This document shows positions 45,722 to 56,323 of a DNA stretch of 64,000 nt, piece after piece (positions within the stretch are counted from its first letter, which is position 1; every line of letters starts with the position of its first letter). The stretch spans positions 93,565,342 to 93,629,341 of the forward strand of contig CM043953.1 in assembly GCA_014529385.2 (NCBI GenBank), in the 5' to 3' direction. Under the pieces are notes generated by a model. The model had not been told where the DNA came from, made no database searches, and was given only the letters and a program-made list of their open reading frames with translations. A program made the translations under genes and the position numbers. The DNA is from Adiantum capillus-veneris (taxonomy: Eukaryota; Streptophyta; Polypodiopsida; Polypodiales; Pteridaceae).

Positions 45722-45743
45722 CCCCCCCCCCCCCCCCCCCCCC
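45722..45743 (-). promoter_or_regulatory. Polypurine tract: 22-base homopolymer (G on - strand)
   Basis: Lies 6 bp inside the 3' LTR, in the position where plus-strand synthesis is primed. The length of the homopolymer is uncertain in any assembly. Confidence 0.7.
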
Positions 45744-45995
45744 AAGCCCAAACCATTGATAATGAACTTGATTTAGACCATGATAGAGTTCAATCCCCTA
45801 TAACTACGAATAGAAGCCCTTCCCTTGAGAGAAACATGTGTGTGTGTATGTACTTCTTTTAGACAACTATCAGAGTGAGACAACCAAAACTCATAATCAA
45901 ACATAAATGTCTGGTAAGTTACCACTTATTTCTGGAAGTGTATGATAACCCATACAATTTATTAGCAAATGACTAACATAAAAACATATTGAAAA

Positions 45996-46778
45996 CTACA
46001 AGACGTCACTATCTATGAGAAGCATCGATGCTTCACCATCAATCATGTTTATTTGTCGCCTGTTCTTCTTAAAACACTTATCCAAAGGGTGAGTGGTTTT
46101 TCCATAGTGGGTGCAAGGATTTTTGCTGAAAAAATCCTTGGTTTGATGATTGTTGTGACCACATATCGCACAAGTTCTAGTGTTGATTGTAGGTTTGGTG
46201 GAAGCTGCTGTCAAAGTGCAACCACAGGCTATATATGCAATGGAAACGGTGTCAAAACTGACAGATGATACTCTCTTCTCTTCTTCCTGCAATGAATTAA
46301 CAATACCATCCAAAGAAGGCAACAGATCCTTCTCTTTTAAAATACTTACAATTTGACAAAATTTTGTTAGTAGGCTATTAAGGAAAACAGCTATAAGATC
46401 TTCATCTGGCATAGGGGCTTCAACATAAATTAATTGAGCGCAAATGCTTTTCAATCTATCAACTAAAGCTGCAGTATTCTCGTTAGCACGTATGGAAAGA
46501 GAATATAGCTCCATTTTAAGGCTCCTTTTGGAGTACTTGGATTTATGACCAAACACTTTCTCTAATTCCATCCAAGCAGCATTTGAAGATTGCATGTCAT
46601 CCAAATAATGAGTAAATTCATCTTTGAGAGATGTCAAAATAATACTTAATGCTTGCTCGTCCTTTCGTTGTTGCCTTGTAGATAGCACTCTCATAACTGC
46701 AGTAGATGTGTTAGCTTCGTCGGTTGATAGGGGCTTGACCACGCTGCAGAGATTCTTTTGCATCACATAGCCTTTCAC
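45996..46778 (-). CDS. Copia-type gag protein of the short LTR element
   Basis: An uninterrupted 260-residue frame starting MKGYVMQKNLCSVV. Residues 30-160 follow the copia gag (UBN2-like) pattern: QRKDEQALSIILTSLKDE, AAWMELEKVFGHKSK, SLKMELYSLSIRAN and LKSICAQLIYVEAPM followed by PDEDL. Two C-terminal zinc-knuckle-like motifs follow, CAICGHNNHQTKDFF (last Cys replaced by Phe) and CTHYGKTTHPLDKCF (a Tyr in place of the second Cys). Gag packages element RNA into particles. The upstream part before the methionine may hold more gag sequence, since copia gags usually start with an F.G.NY..W motif not seen here. It stands alone, without protease, integrase or RT. Confidence 0.75.
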   Translation of the reverse strand: MKGYVMQKNLCSVVKPLSTDEANTSTAVMRVLSTRQQRKDEQALSIILTSLKDEFTHYLDDMQSSNAAWMELEKVFGHKSKYSKRSLKMELYSLSIRANENTAALVDRLKSICAQLIYVEAPMPDEDLIAVFLNSLLTKFCQIVSILKEKDLLPSLDGIVNSLQEEEKRVSSVSFDTVSIAYIACGCTLTAASTKPTINTRTCAICGHNNHQTKDFFSKNPCTHYGKTTHPLDKCFKKNRRQINMIDGEASMLLIDSDVL

Positions 46779-47331
46779 TTTAATTTTCTAGGTATGAAAT
46801 CCGGATCCATTTAATTTTTCCACCTTTGATGCCATGCTTGATAAAAAAATTCTATTGTGACCACTGTCATTGAAGTTGGAAACTTAAAATCAAGTCAAAA
46901 TATGATGTCAAAGCTTCAAATTTGATTTGTCCCTTGAAGAGTTTGCAATACTTGAAAACAATCCAACAATTTTTGTTCAATTTGTTGATGAGACAACCAC
47001 AAGGCCACGAGTACCAAATCTTGGGTGGGAAGACCCTCTAGGTCGAAAGGCCAAAATACCAAACTTTTAATGGTGTGAAAATGAGAGAGGAAAAAAAAAT
47101 GAGTGTGTCGGGTGAACTCTGCAGACAAAAAAGGGTGTCGCTCAACTTTGAACAGCCAGTAAAGGCCAAACTAGACGATGCTTTAGTGTTGAAAGCTATG
47201 TCTTATGCCATTGAAAACCTACTGATGGTTGTTGTAACCAAATCTATGCAAGTCACGAAGCTGCTGCCCCCAAAAAACGGTCGCTCTTGCAAAACTTTTT
47301 AAGCACAAAGCCCCTGATATTTGATACCAGT

Positions 47332-47406
47332 TGTTGGGGACATGCTATGATGGATGATGATGAGTTGTAGCCATAGCTTGAGGGAGATTGTACAGGTGAA
47401 GAATTT

Positions 47407-47446
<40 letters not shown>

Positions 47447-47622
47447 CTCAACAAGACAAATAAAAATGGTTTGCTATATTAAAAAAAAAAACCTTTATAT
47501 ATATAGTGCTTTCTTTGCCATGCAAACTTAACCTCAGTTAACTAGTTGCCTGCATTCCATAAGGTTTGTTTCCATGGGTTGACCTGAATTTATTGGACAA
47601 GACCTAGGCTTGAAACCCAACA
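47332..47622 (-). repeat. 5' LTR of the gag-only element
   Basis: 291 bp, with (GA)n at 47410-47441. Many substitutions against 45375-45715 suggest an older insertion than copia element 2. Confidence 0.9.
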
Positions 47623-47649
47623 CCTTTTAATTCCCTTTTCTCGATACAT

Positions 47650-48980
47650 TTGAAGAGCTAGTAGGACTCACTCGTTCACACAACCTGCCACTCCAAGCAT
47701 GCTCACCATCAAGGATTTCATTAACATGCTCACAAATAGGCAAACATGTTAATAACATTGAGTAATCACTTTTTAAAACACATGATCGTGTTTAACATTT
47801 TACGTGACCTTTCTATTCACATACAAAAACCACCCAACTGGTAGTCCGTTGGGATTTTCTATATCCTGGTAGGATCGCTAGTGGGTTTTTGCTATATCGA
47901 AGTGGGCTTGCCACAAAAAAAAATTGCTCGACAAGCTTTTGTAGGTTAGTAGGTCACCATTCATCAGCTGAAATGTGATCATGTAAATTTTAATTATGTG
48001 AATATGATAATAACACAATGGTAATCACAAAAAATTTCACGTGATCACGTGATTATTAAATCCTACGAGTCACCATGACCAGCACTAGGTGACCCTTGCG
48101 GCATACTCAAAACCTCTAACTGTGCACCTATATTTTCTGTAGCCACATACTCTTTTACATCAGCCTCTAAACCATTTTTCACATCAGTATACCAACTTGC
48201 CATTTCATAAAAAACAACATCTTTACTCGTCTCACTTTACTCGTGGGACAAGATCATTAACACTTGTACCCTTTTTGTTCAAGGGAGTGGCCAATAAACA
48301 CACTTTTTTTTGCTTTTGGGGCAAGCTTACTTCTTAGTTCTTCCGGCATATGCACACAAGCAATACACTAAACACTTTAAAATTTGATACATCTAGTTTT
48401 TCACCACAAAACTTATCAAGTGTCATATCATGTAATGTAGTAGTAGGGGTCCTGTTTATAATGTAAATACATGTAGCAACAGCCTTAGCCCAATAACAAT
48501 GAGGAATATTCTTTTCATACATCAACACTCTAGCAACCTATAATGTGTTTGTTCTTCCGCTCAATGACACCATTTTGCTACAGATTATACCTCCATGAAA
48601 AGTGCCTTTGAATTCCATGTTTTTTTAGAAAGCCATTGAATTCATTGGAGACATATTCTCCCCCACCATTGGACCTTGTTTTGTTTTTCAACCATAATTT
48701 TGAAATTTTGAAAGTGCATAAGAACCTCACATTTTTGCTTCATGAATTAGACCCATATCTTCCTCATACGGTCATCAATGAATCTCAGATGCAGCCTTTG
48801 TCGACCCCATACATCTATATGCACTGAATCCAATGCATTCTTGCTTACACATGAGGAAAGGATGCTTTTGCCTACTTTCCAACTTGACAAGCTTCACAAA
48901 CTTTATGCATTTCAATAACTATAAATGTTGGCAAACCTATAACCATCTCTTTCATTTGAATCATCTTCAAAATTTGCAAA
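47650..48980 (-). pseudogene. Copia element 3 pre-integrase and integrase
   Basis: The - strand from 48980 reads a CEACQVGK-type pre-integrase zinc motif and an FIDDRMRKIWV segment, then GGEYVSNEFNGFLKKHGIQR (about 48650) and NGVIERKNKH, then MYEKNIPHCYWAKAVATCIY and NRTPTTTLHD (48528-48400). This is the usual copia integrase order. Stops at several points and one obvious loss (R to I change before ERKN, frame breaks near 48590) show it is dead. Confidence 0.78.
48037..48052. repeat. 16-bp perfect palindrome with two CACGTG cores
   Basis: TCACGTGATCACGTGA is its own complement and contains two G-box hexamers 8 bp apart. It lies in decayed retrotransposon sequence, so regulatory use is unproven. 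Confidence 0.7.
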
Positions 48981-49029
48981 TTTACAAGAATGATATGTTT
49001 GTGCTAAATCTCAATATCTAGGAAAACTC

Positions 49030-50245
49030 ATGTACCTTGTGCAAACATGGCATTAGTCACCTCGGGCACATTTACATCCAAGAAAACATTTTGCCCACTT
49101 TCTTTCCTTGTGCAACTAGCCTTCCACTCTTCTTATGCTCTTCGACAAAGAGACCAAAGTGAGAAGGATCCCTCTTTTTGACATGACTCTATACATTGGA
49201 ACATTATCATGTTCACATTTTCCTTTAAGAGATTCCAAACACTCACTTTTGAGCTTTGTGAACAAAAGAGATCTGATTCTAGGCATCGTACTGAGAGCAT
49301 CAACTACCACATTGTATTATACTTTACAATACCAGATCTTTGCATCATACTCTCAACCCACTTGGCCTTTTGACCCTTCAAAATTAGACTGTTATGTAAA
49401 CCATTTCATACTTTCATTGTCAAATACTATTTCAAAATGAGCACCTACAAATAGTATTGCCACTTTTTCAAAGCACACACTAATGCATATAGTTGTCTCT
49501 TATAGCAAAATATTTTTTCTGTGCAAAATCCAGTTCCTTATTCTCAAGCGAAATTGTCATTTCCTCTTGGAGAAGAACTGCTCCAATAGCTTGACTATTG
49601 ACATTTGTTTCAAGGACGAAATATTTCATTAGGTCCCCAATAATTAATATGTGTGCAATATTTAGAGCAACCTTAGGTGCTTCAAGATTTTACAATTGAT
49701 CATCTCCTTAATTTATTTTTTTCCCTTGGCTTTCAATTGGTCTTGTCAATAAATAACAATTTTCAAGTATTTCTTAACAAATCAAAGAATATAACCTATA
49801 TAGCCTACGAAATTATATGCCCCAAATACTAATAAATTTTTGTCTTCAAAAAATTCACACTTGGACTCTTTGGCATATAATTTGTGTTTCCTAAGGAGAT
49901 CAAATACCTATTTGAGATGTTGTGAGTGCTCATCCTCACCTGCACTATAGATTAAAATGTCATCGAGGAAAACAATGATAAACTTACCCATATACGGCTT
50001 CAAAACACTATCTATTACTATCATATAAGTAGTTGGAGTTTTGGTTAAACCAAAAGGCATAACCAAAAATTCATGATGTGAAAACCTTGTTCAAAAGCTG
50101 GTTTTAGTTATATCAGCAAGTCTATTCTTACTTTATGATACCTAGATCACATATCTATTTTTGTAAAAAAATGTGTATATGTGAATTTATCAAACAACCA
50201 TCTACCCTTGGTAACATATACTTATTAATAATAATAATTCTGTTA
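49030..50245 (-). pseudogene. Gypsy RT (catalytic part) and RNase H
   Basis: The - strand includes MPFGLTKTPTTYM, IIVFLDDILIYSAGEDEHSQ (RT palm with the FLDD catalytic pair) and VFDLLRKHKLYAKECEF. RNase H sequence follows (VNSQAIGAVLLQEE, KELDFAQKKYFAI) and VVDALSTMPRI, matching the VADALSR end. Stops in RNase H (about 49500-49330) make it non-functional. Confidence 0.8.
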
Positions 50246-50250
50246 AGACC

Positions 50251-50478
50251 TATTACCATATACATTTGGTAGTGATGTGTGTGAACACACTAGGACCGCC
50301 GGGGCATTTTTTCCCTCTTTAGGACGTTTTTTTTCCGCGAGCATTATATATACGCCCATCACTCTAGGGCTATCTATCTTTCCATAGCACACTAAGTAAC
50401 ACACTCTCTATTGTGTGCCTTGAGCTTCCTTCATCTTCTCCAAGCTGTGTGTGTTTCTCTGCAACCCTAATTCCAACA
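50251..50478 (+). repeat. 5' LTR of copia element 2, with TATA box
   Basis: 228 bp ending CCTAATTCCAACA. A TATATATA at about 50345 is a likely promoter TATA box. The terminal dinucleotide is TA where the 3' LTR has TG. Confidence 0.95.
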
Positions 50479-50496
50479 ATTGGTATCAGAGCAGGT
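50479..50496 (+). promoter_or_regulatory. Primer binding site of copia element 2
   Basis: ATTGGTATCAGAGCAGGT directly follows the 5' LTR. TGGTATCAGAGC is the standard copia site complementary to initiator tRNA-Met. Confidence 0.92.
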
Positions 50497-50840
50497 CACG
50501 TCCTCCCGGGCTTAGTCACCAGCTGCTCCAGCACACGCGTGCTCACTTTCTCCGATTTCAGTGAGCTTTGGCGAGCGTTCGCAGGTCGACAAAAATTTTG
50601 GGACCTCTCGAAGAGCTTGGTCTGCTCAGAATTTTGATTTGGGCTCATTTCGGCCTCCGTTTCCACTACAGACAGTACTGCACAGGTTATTTCGTCATTT
50701 TGTGCAGAATTTCTATCAGTGCCGTTTTCTGCATAACAGGTGCCTTATAGTGTTCTACGGTTTGTGCTATATAGCACAGGTTGTTCCCGCTCCGTTTCTC
50801 CTATTTTCGGGCAGTTTTCACATCGGGTGCAGCATTTACC

Positions 50841-53800
50841 ATGGCTAACAACAACAACACAGATGTGTTCAAGATGTTTGCTGCTGAGGAAAAGTTGGAT
50901 GGGGACAACTACCCTATGTGGCCTTATATGATGCAACATGTTCTTGTGTCAAAGGGTGTCTGGAACATTGTGCAGGGCATTGATGTACGTCCTGGTTCTG
51001 AGGATGTAGACGATGTTGAGGATGTTGCAGGTCTTGCTGCAAGGATTGCAGCTGTTAGAGTTGTTTTGCCTACGGCAGAACAAGCTCTTTGGGATGTTAA
51101 GGATGCGCAGGCTCATGCATTGATTGCGTTGTCTGTGAAGCACACCATTGTTCCTCACATCCGTTCAGCAAAATCTACAAAACAGGCTTGGGATATTCTA
51201 GCAGGTCTTTATGCAAGCCGCAATGAGGCTAAAATTGCTTTGCTGCGTAAAGAGCTGGAGTCGAAGATTATGCATGAGGAAGATGATATGGACACTTTCC
51301 TTGCTAGTGTCAAGGATATCAATGAGCAGCTTATTTCTGCAGGTGAAGTCATTTCAGACAGTTCCCTTGTGCAGACTGTTCTTGATGCCTTACCAGATTC
51401 CTACCAGACTTTTGCTAGTACTTGGAGACTGATGACCCAAGGAAATCCTGAAGTTGTCAAGTTTGATGCATTATGCACATTGTTGTTGCAAGAGTCACTT
51501 TCTAGAAAAAACAGGACTAGGCAGCGTGCAGTTGAACAGGCTTTTATTGATTCTCAAAGAAAGGGTGGTAACAGTAATGTAGCCACTTCTTATGGTTCTG
51601 CTGCGAGTGGCAAAAATTATGTTCCTAATGCTTCTGCTGGCAGTACTTCATCTGGTAATTTTGGTGATAAGGGAAAAAAGAAGATGCGTTGCCATTATTG
51701 TAAAGCCAATGATCACTTGATCAAGTCGTGTCCTAAGTTGAAGGCCAAAGAGGCTAAGAAGAAAGAGGGTGGTTCCACTGCAAATGCTGGTTCCACTACA
51801 AATGCAGCCATTGTGGAGTCTTCTGTGAAAGGAGAACGTGTTGCTGATGTTGATGCAGAATGGGCTTTTAGCGTAGAGTGCACTTACAATCCTGCTGTCC
51901 ATGATGCATGCTTGTCAGTTGCTGCAGATTCACATGTGTGGTATTTCGACAGTGGTGCTACAAAGCACATTACCTCACATCGTGAATTGTTTACCTCTCT
52001 CGAGTCTGTCCCTCATGGGAATTCAGTCACTTGTGCCAACAACGCCTCTTATCCAGTTCAGGGAGTTGGAAAGATTGTCCTTACTGATGCTAATGGCAGT
52101 TCTTTCACACTTGTTGATGCACTTTATGTACCTGGGATCAAGAAGAATCTCTTGTCTGTATCCGCACTTGCTAGACTTGGACTTGTAGTCAAATTTGTGG
52201 ATGACAGATGTACAGTTCATGATCTCAGTTTTGGTGATGAAATTGTTGCATCTGGCCTTTTGTGCCGTGGGCTGTATAAGCTCACTTTGTATGACAAGTG
52301 TGGACAAAATTTTGCAAATGCTGTTGCAGATTCAAGGGCTATTTAAGATGCAAAACTTTGGCATGCACGTTTTGGTCATCTGAATTTTGCCAGCTTGCTG
52401 CGTTTGCAGAAATCTGATATGGTTGCTTCTTTGCCGCCTCTTGAAGCACCTGTCAAACATGTTTGTGAAGGCTGTATTTTGGGTAAGATGCAGCGTTCTA
52501 AGTTTCCAAAGGATGGTTCAGTTCGGTCCACATGCAGGTTGCAGCTTGTGCATAGTGATGTTTGTGGGCCCATGCAAACTCCGTCCTTGGGCAATTACCT
52601 GTACTTCCTGACTTTCATTGATGATTACTCCATGCATGCATGGGTATTTCCGCTTAAAGCAAAGTCCGAAGTTTTTATGTGCTTCAAACAATTTCTGGCT
52701 ATGGCTGAAAATGTCTCGAAATGTACTATGGGCACCCTCCGTTCCGATCGAGGGGGGGAGTATATGTCTCATGAATTTAATGCATTTCTGGCTAGTCGTG
52801 GGATAAAACACCAATGTACAATGCCTTATATGCCTCAGCAAAATGGTGTTGCTGAGAGGAAAAACAGGTCACTGACGGAAATGGCACGATGTATGGTCAA
52901 AAGTGAAGCTTTACCGCATTCTTTTTGGCTTGAGGCCATCATGTGTGCCACTTATGTACTTAACAGGTGTCCTACGAAAGCTTTGCAGTCTATTACTCCA
53001 TATGAAGCATGACATGATAGAAAGCCTTCTATTGAGCACATGCGTGTTTTTGGCTGTTTGGCATATGCTTTGGTGCCACAAGTGCAGCGCAGAAAATTAG
53101 ATGATAAGGCTGTCAAATGTATTTTTGTTGGTTATAGTGCTGAAAGCAAAGGTTACAGGTTGTATCATCCGCAAACAAAGCGTATTCTGGTTTCTCGGGA
53201 TGTAGTGTTTGTGGAAGATTCTGTTCAGCCCTTGCTGTCATGTACTAGAGACAGTAATGTAAGCTCACAGGACATTTATGACACTTTGTTGCCTCTTTTC
53301 AGTGGTGGAAATACGAATGTAAGTTCCAATAAGGCAAATGTACAGCCTATGGGGGTTTCTGAAAATGTTTTAGATCACCCTATTACTGATGCAGATGTAC
53401 ATGATGTACTTGATGAGGAAAGGGCTGAAAATGAGCAGGCTAGAGGTATGCCAAAATGGTTGGTGCACACTTTGCGTGACAGTAAATTGGATGCACCTTT
53501 GTCTAGTCGTACTCGTTCAAGCTCTCTCCATGCATCTTATGCATCAGATTGTTATGCTTTGGCTATGTCTAGCTTACATGATGTTGAGGAGCCTCTGACT
53601 TTTGATGAAGCACAGAATTCAGAAAATTGGATGGCTGCCATGCAATCAGAATATGATGCACTTAAAGAAAATGACACATGGACTTTATGTGATTTGCCTC
53701 GTGGCAAAAAGGCCATTGGTACGAAGTGGGTTTACAAGTTGAAACGCAAGCCGGATGGTGAGATCGATCGCCATAAAGCTCGACTTGTTGCAAAGGGTTA

Positions 53801-55128
53801 TGCACAGCAAAAAGGCATAGATTATGAAGAGACTTTTGCTCCCACTTGTCGTATGACTACTGTGCGTTTTCTATGTGCGTTGGCAGCTCATTTTGGTTGG
53901 GATGTACATCAATCAGACATTGTTACTGCTTTCTTGAATGGTGACATATTTGAGGAAGTTTATGTAACGCAGCCTCGCGGTTTTGTCATAAAAGGACAAG
54001 AGGACAAAGTGTGCAAATGTAACAAGGCTTTGTATGGGTTGAAGCAATCTCCTCGTGCTTGGTATGAGAAAGCTGACACTCATTTGGTCAAACAAGGGTT
54101 TCGTAACAGTCCAACAGAAAGCACATTGTATGTAAAGCGTGAGGGTGATGTATTTCTCATCGTGGTTCTTTATGTTGATGATTTGCTGATCACTGGACCA
54201 AATGAGAGACATATTGCTGAATTTAAGGCTGATTTGAATGCTACTTTCAAGATGAAAGATTTGGGGCTGTTGCATCATTATTTGGGTATACAGTTTAAGC
54301 AGTGTGATGGTGGTATTGCCTTGTGTCAGAAAAGTTACATAGAGACATTGCTATGTAAGTTTGGACTTGAGGATTGCAAACCTACTGCCACTCCCATGGA
54401 AACAGGTTTGAAGTTGAATCTACATGATGCTGGTGATCCTGCTGATGTGACTCTTTACCAAACTGTTGTTGGCTGCCTCATTTATGTATGCAACACGAGG
54501 CCGTATATTCAGTTTGCAGTCTCACAGGTCAGCAGATTTATGCATAGCCCAGGTTCTAAGCATTGGCAGGCTGTCAAGAGGATTTTCCGCTACCTTAGTG
54601 GCACTTTACATCTTGGCTTGTTTTATCCCAAGGGGGGATCATTGCCGCCATACTTGCATGCTTTTTCGGACTCAGATTGGGCTGGTTGTTTTGACACGCG
54701 AGTGTCCACAAGTGGTTTTTGTTTCATGCTTGGCAGTTCATGTATATCATGGTTAAGCAAGAAGCAACCTACTGTGGTCACTTCGAGTTGTGAGGCTGAG
54801 TACAGGGTAGTCTTCACAACTACGGTTGAGTGTGTATGGCTCAGACGCCTTATGGCTGATTTGGGTGTTGGATAGGACACTGCCAACACTATCTACACTG
54901 ACAGTTAGAGCGCATTGGCAGTTGCGAGGAACCCAGTTTTTCATGCTCTCACAAAGCACATTGAGGTGCATTACCACTATTGTCAGGGAGAGGCTCTCAG
55001 CAGGAGAGATCAGCTTGGCTTATGTGCCAACACAGGACAACCTTGCAGATCTTTTCACAAAGGCATTATCTCGTGAGAAGCTTGAAGCTTTCCGCAAAGC
55101 TTTGGGCTTACTCCCATTTGTGGACTGA
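50841..55128 (+). pseudogene. Copia gag-pol polyprotein of element 2, near-complete with five lesions
   Basis: Starts at ATG 50841 (MANNNNTDVFKMFAAEEKLD). Gag has CHYCKANDHLIKSC; protease WYFDSGATKHITSH; integrase FIDDYSMHAWVFPL, SDRGGEYMSHEFNAF and QQNGVAERKNRS; RT KWVYKLKRKPDGEID, FLNGDIFEEVYVTQPRGF and VVLYVDDLLITGPN; RNase H FSDSDWAGCFDTRVS and SSCEAEYR. The same phase is kept from 50841 to about 54980 except for TAA at 52344, TGA at 53010, TAG at 54873 and TAG at 54906. One extra T near 54981 shifts the tail, which then reads LSAGEISLAYVPTQDNLADL to a stop at 55128. The catalytic residues of protease, integrase and RT are present. The stops prevent a full polyprotein. Confidence 0.93.
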
Positions 55129-55202
55129 TCCTGTCCTCAGGGCATGGCACTTCCCTTTACCATGTGCCAACTCTCGTTCACCACAACACTGCAGGGGGGA
55201 TT

Positions 55203-55430
55203 TGTTACCATATACATGTGGTAGTGATGTGTGTGAACACACTAGGACCGCCGGGGCATTTTTTCCCTCTTTAGGAGGTTTTTTTCCCCCGAGCATTATA
55301 TATACGCACATCACTCTAGGGCTATCTATCTTTCCATAGCACACTAAGTAACACACTCTCTATTGTGTGCCTTGAGCTTCCTTCGTCTTCTCCAAGCTGT
55401 GTGTGTTTCTCTACAACCCTAATTCCAACA
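55203..55430 (+). repeat. 3' LTR of copia element 2
   Basis: 228 bp, TGTTACCATA...TTCCAACA, followed by the AGACC target duplicate. Preceded by a GGGGGGA polypurine tract. Confidence 0.95.
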
Positions 55431-55435
55431 AGACC

Positions 55436-56323
55436 ATGATAGTCTACACACACACGCACATACTACCATCTTTTTTCTTTACCAACAGGATGGGGAAATC
55501 CCATGGTGATAAGAATAAACTAGAGATTGATGTACGCATAGTAAGTTGATGCTGCACCTCAATAGACTCATGATGATTTAATCTATAAGGTAATTTCCTG
55601 ATGTGCTTACAATTTGCAACCACATTTAGACCGTGTTGGACATAATGTGTTGTGTTAATCCAAGACTAAATTGGTAAATCTTGTGAGAAAACATCACTGT
55701 AATCTCTTAAGAGGTCCTTCAATTTATGAGCAACATTCGCTTATTGTAATGACTTAGAAATAGAGAGAGGAGGAGAGGAAAGAGAACCATGCAGCATTGA
55801 GGAATTCTCAGACATATCAGAAGAATAATCAACATTTGATAACCAATGGCACAAAGAGTAACACAAATAGATATTTTCTATTCCATTACTGGAAGAGAGC
55901 TTCATAAGCTCGCTTGTACAAATAAGGGAGTTACATCTTTTTATACCACTAGTAGTACATGCCTACCGTTAGATTCAAACATAATATTGCTATGCTCATA
56001 ACTACTGAAGCTAACCCATGCAACCACTCCTGACTCAACACCACATCTACTGTGTCCATGTTCATTGCCTAAAAATCTAAGGCTGTTTAATACTCTTGGA
56101 TCTCAAGAGGTACACTCTTGACCTAAGTATCCCACATTGTATCATCCTTGCCATTGATCATAACTATCTTGTAGAAATGAGAATGAGGTGTCTGACATAA
56201 ATTGAGATGTTTCACTAACTTATAGTTGATGAAATTGAGAGAAGCGCCATCATCTACAAGGATTCTTACCTTGTGAACTTGAATGTAGCAATGCATTCTC
56301 ACAAGCTCATATGGACCAAACAT
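55436..56323 (-). pseudogene. Gypsy protease and RT N-terminal remnant
   Basis: The - strand at 56323-56123 reads RILVDDGASLNFINYKLVKH, the retropepsin-like D-G-A site (DDGAS) of gypsy proteases. Further on, LKDLLRDYSDVFSQDLP (about 55720) and PWDFPILLVKKKDGS (about 55490) match the start of gypsy RT. The copia insertion cuts off the next residues. Stops are present, so it is non-functional. Confidence 0.75.

Larger units (their letters stand above)
45375..47622 (-). mobile_element. Short gag-only LTR retroelement, 2248 bp, TSD CCTTT
   Basis: LTRs at 45375-45715 and 47332-47622 begin TGTTGGGGACA and end GAAACCCAACA. CCTTT lies at 45370-45374 and 47623-47627. On the - strand a primer-site-like TGGTATCAAATATC abuts the right LTR, and the polypurine tract beside the left LTR is a run of 22 G. 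The interior encodes only a gag-like protein, so it must borrow reverse transcriptase and integrase. It is inserted in copia element 3. Confidence 0.92.
41616..49000 (-). mobile_element. Ty1/copia element 3, 5'-truncated, carrying two insertions
   Basis: A TG...CA LTR lies at 41616-42009 with a purine tract (GAGGGTAAG on the - strand) beside it. Copia RNase H and RT follow at 42040-43330, RT N-terminal sequence at about 44870-45080, hinge and integrase at 47650-48980. The order is that of one minus-strand element. The breaks are filled by a 1.5-kb insertion (about 43335-44875) and a gag-only LTR element (45375-47622). The gag and 5' LTR are missing at the junction with the gypsy relic near 49000. 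Confidence 0.75.
50251..55430 (+). mobile_element. Ty1/copia element 2, youngest copy, TSD AGACC
   Basis: LTRs 50251-50478 and 55203-55430 (228 bp each) differ at 8 positions by eye, about 96.5% identical. AGACC lies at 50246-50250 and 55431-55435. The left LTR starts TA instead of TG. The primer site TGGTATCAGAGC (50481-50492) and the G-rich polypurine tract (55193-55200) are intact. It is inserted in a gypsy RT in the opposite orientation. Five coding lesions mean it is no longer autonomous. Confidence 0.96.
49030..56323 (-). mobile_element. Ty3/gypsy relic interrupted by copia element 2
   Basis: Minus-strand gypsy pol is present in two blocks, 56323-55436 (protease and RT start) and 50245-49030 (rest of RT, RNase H, start of integrase region). 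Removing copia element 2 and one AGACC rejoins RT within the conserved V-D-Y segment: the right block ends with LLVKKKDGS and CV, the left block begins with LNRIIIINKY. No LTRs of the gypsy element were identified. Confidence 0.8.
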
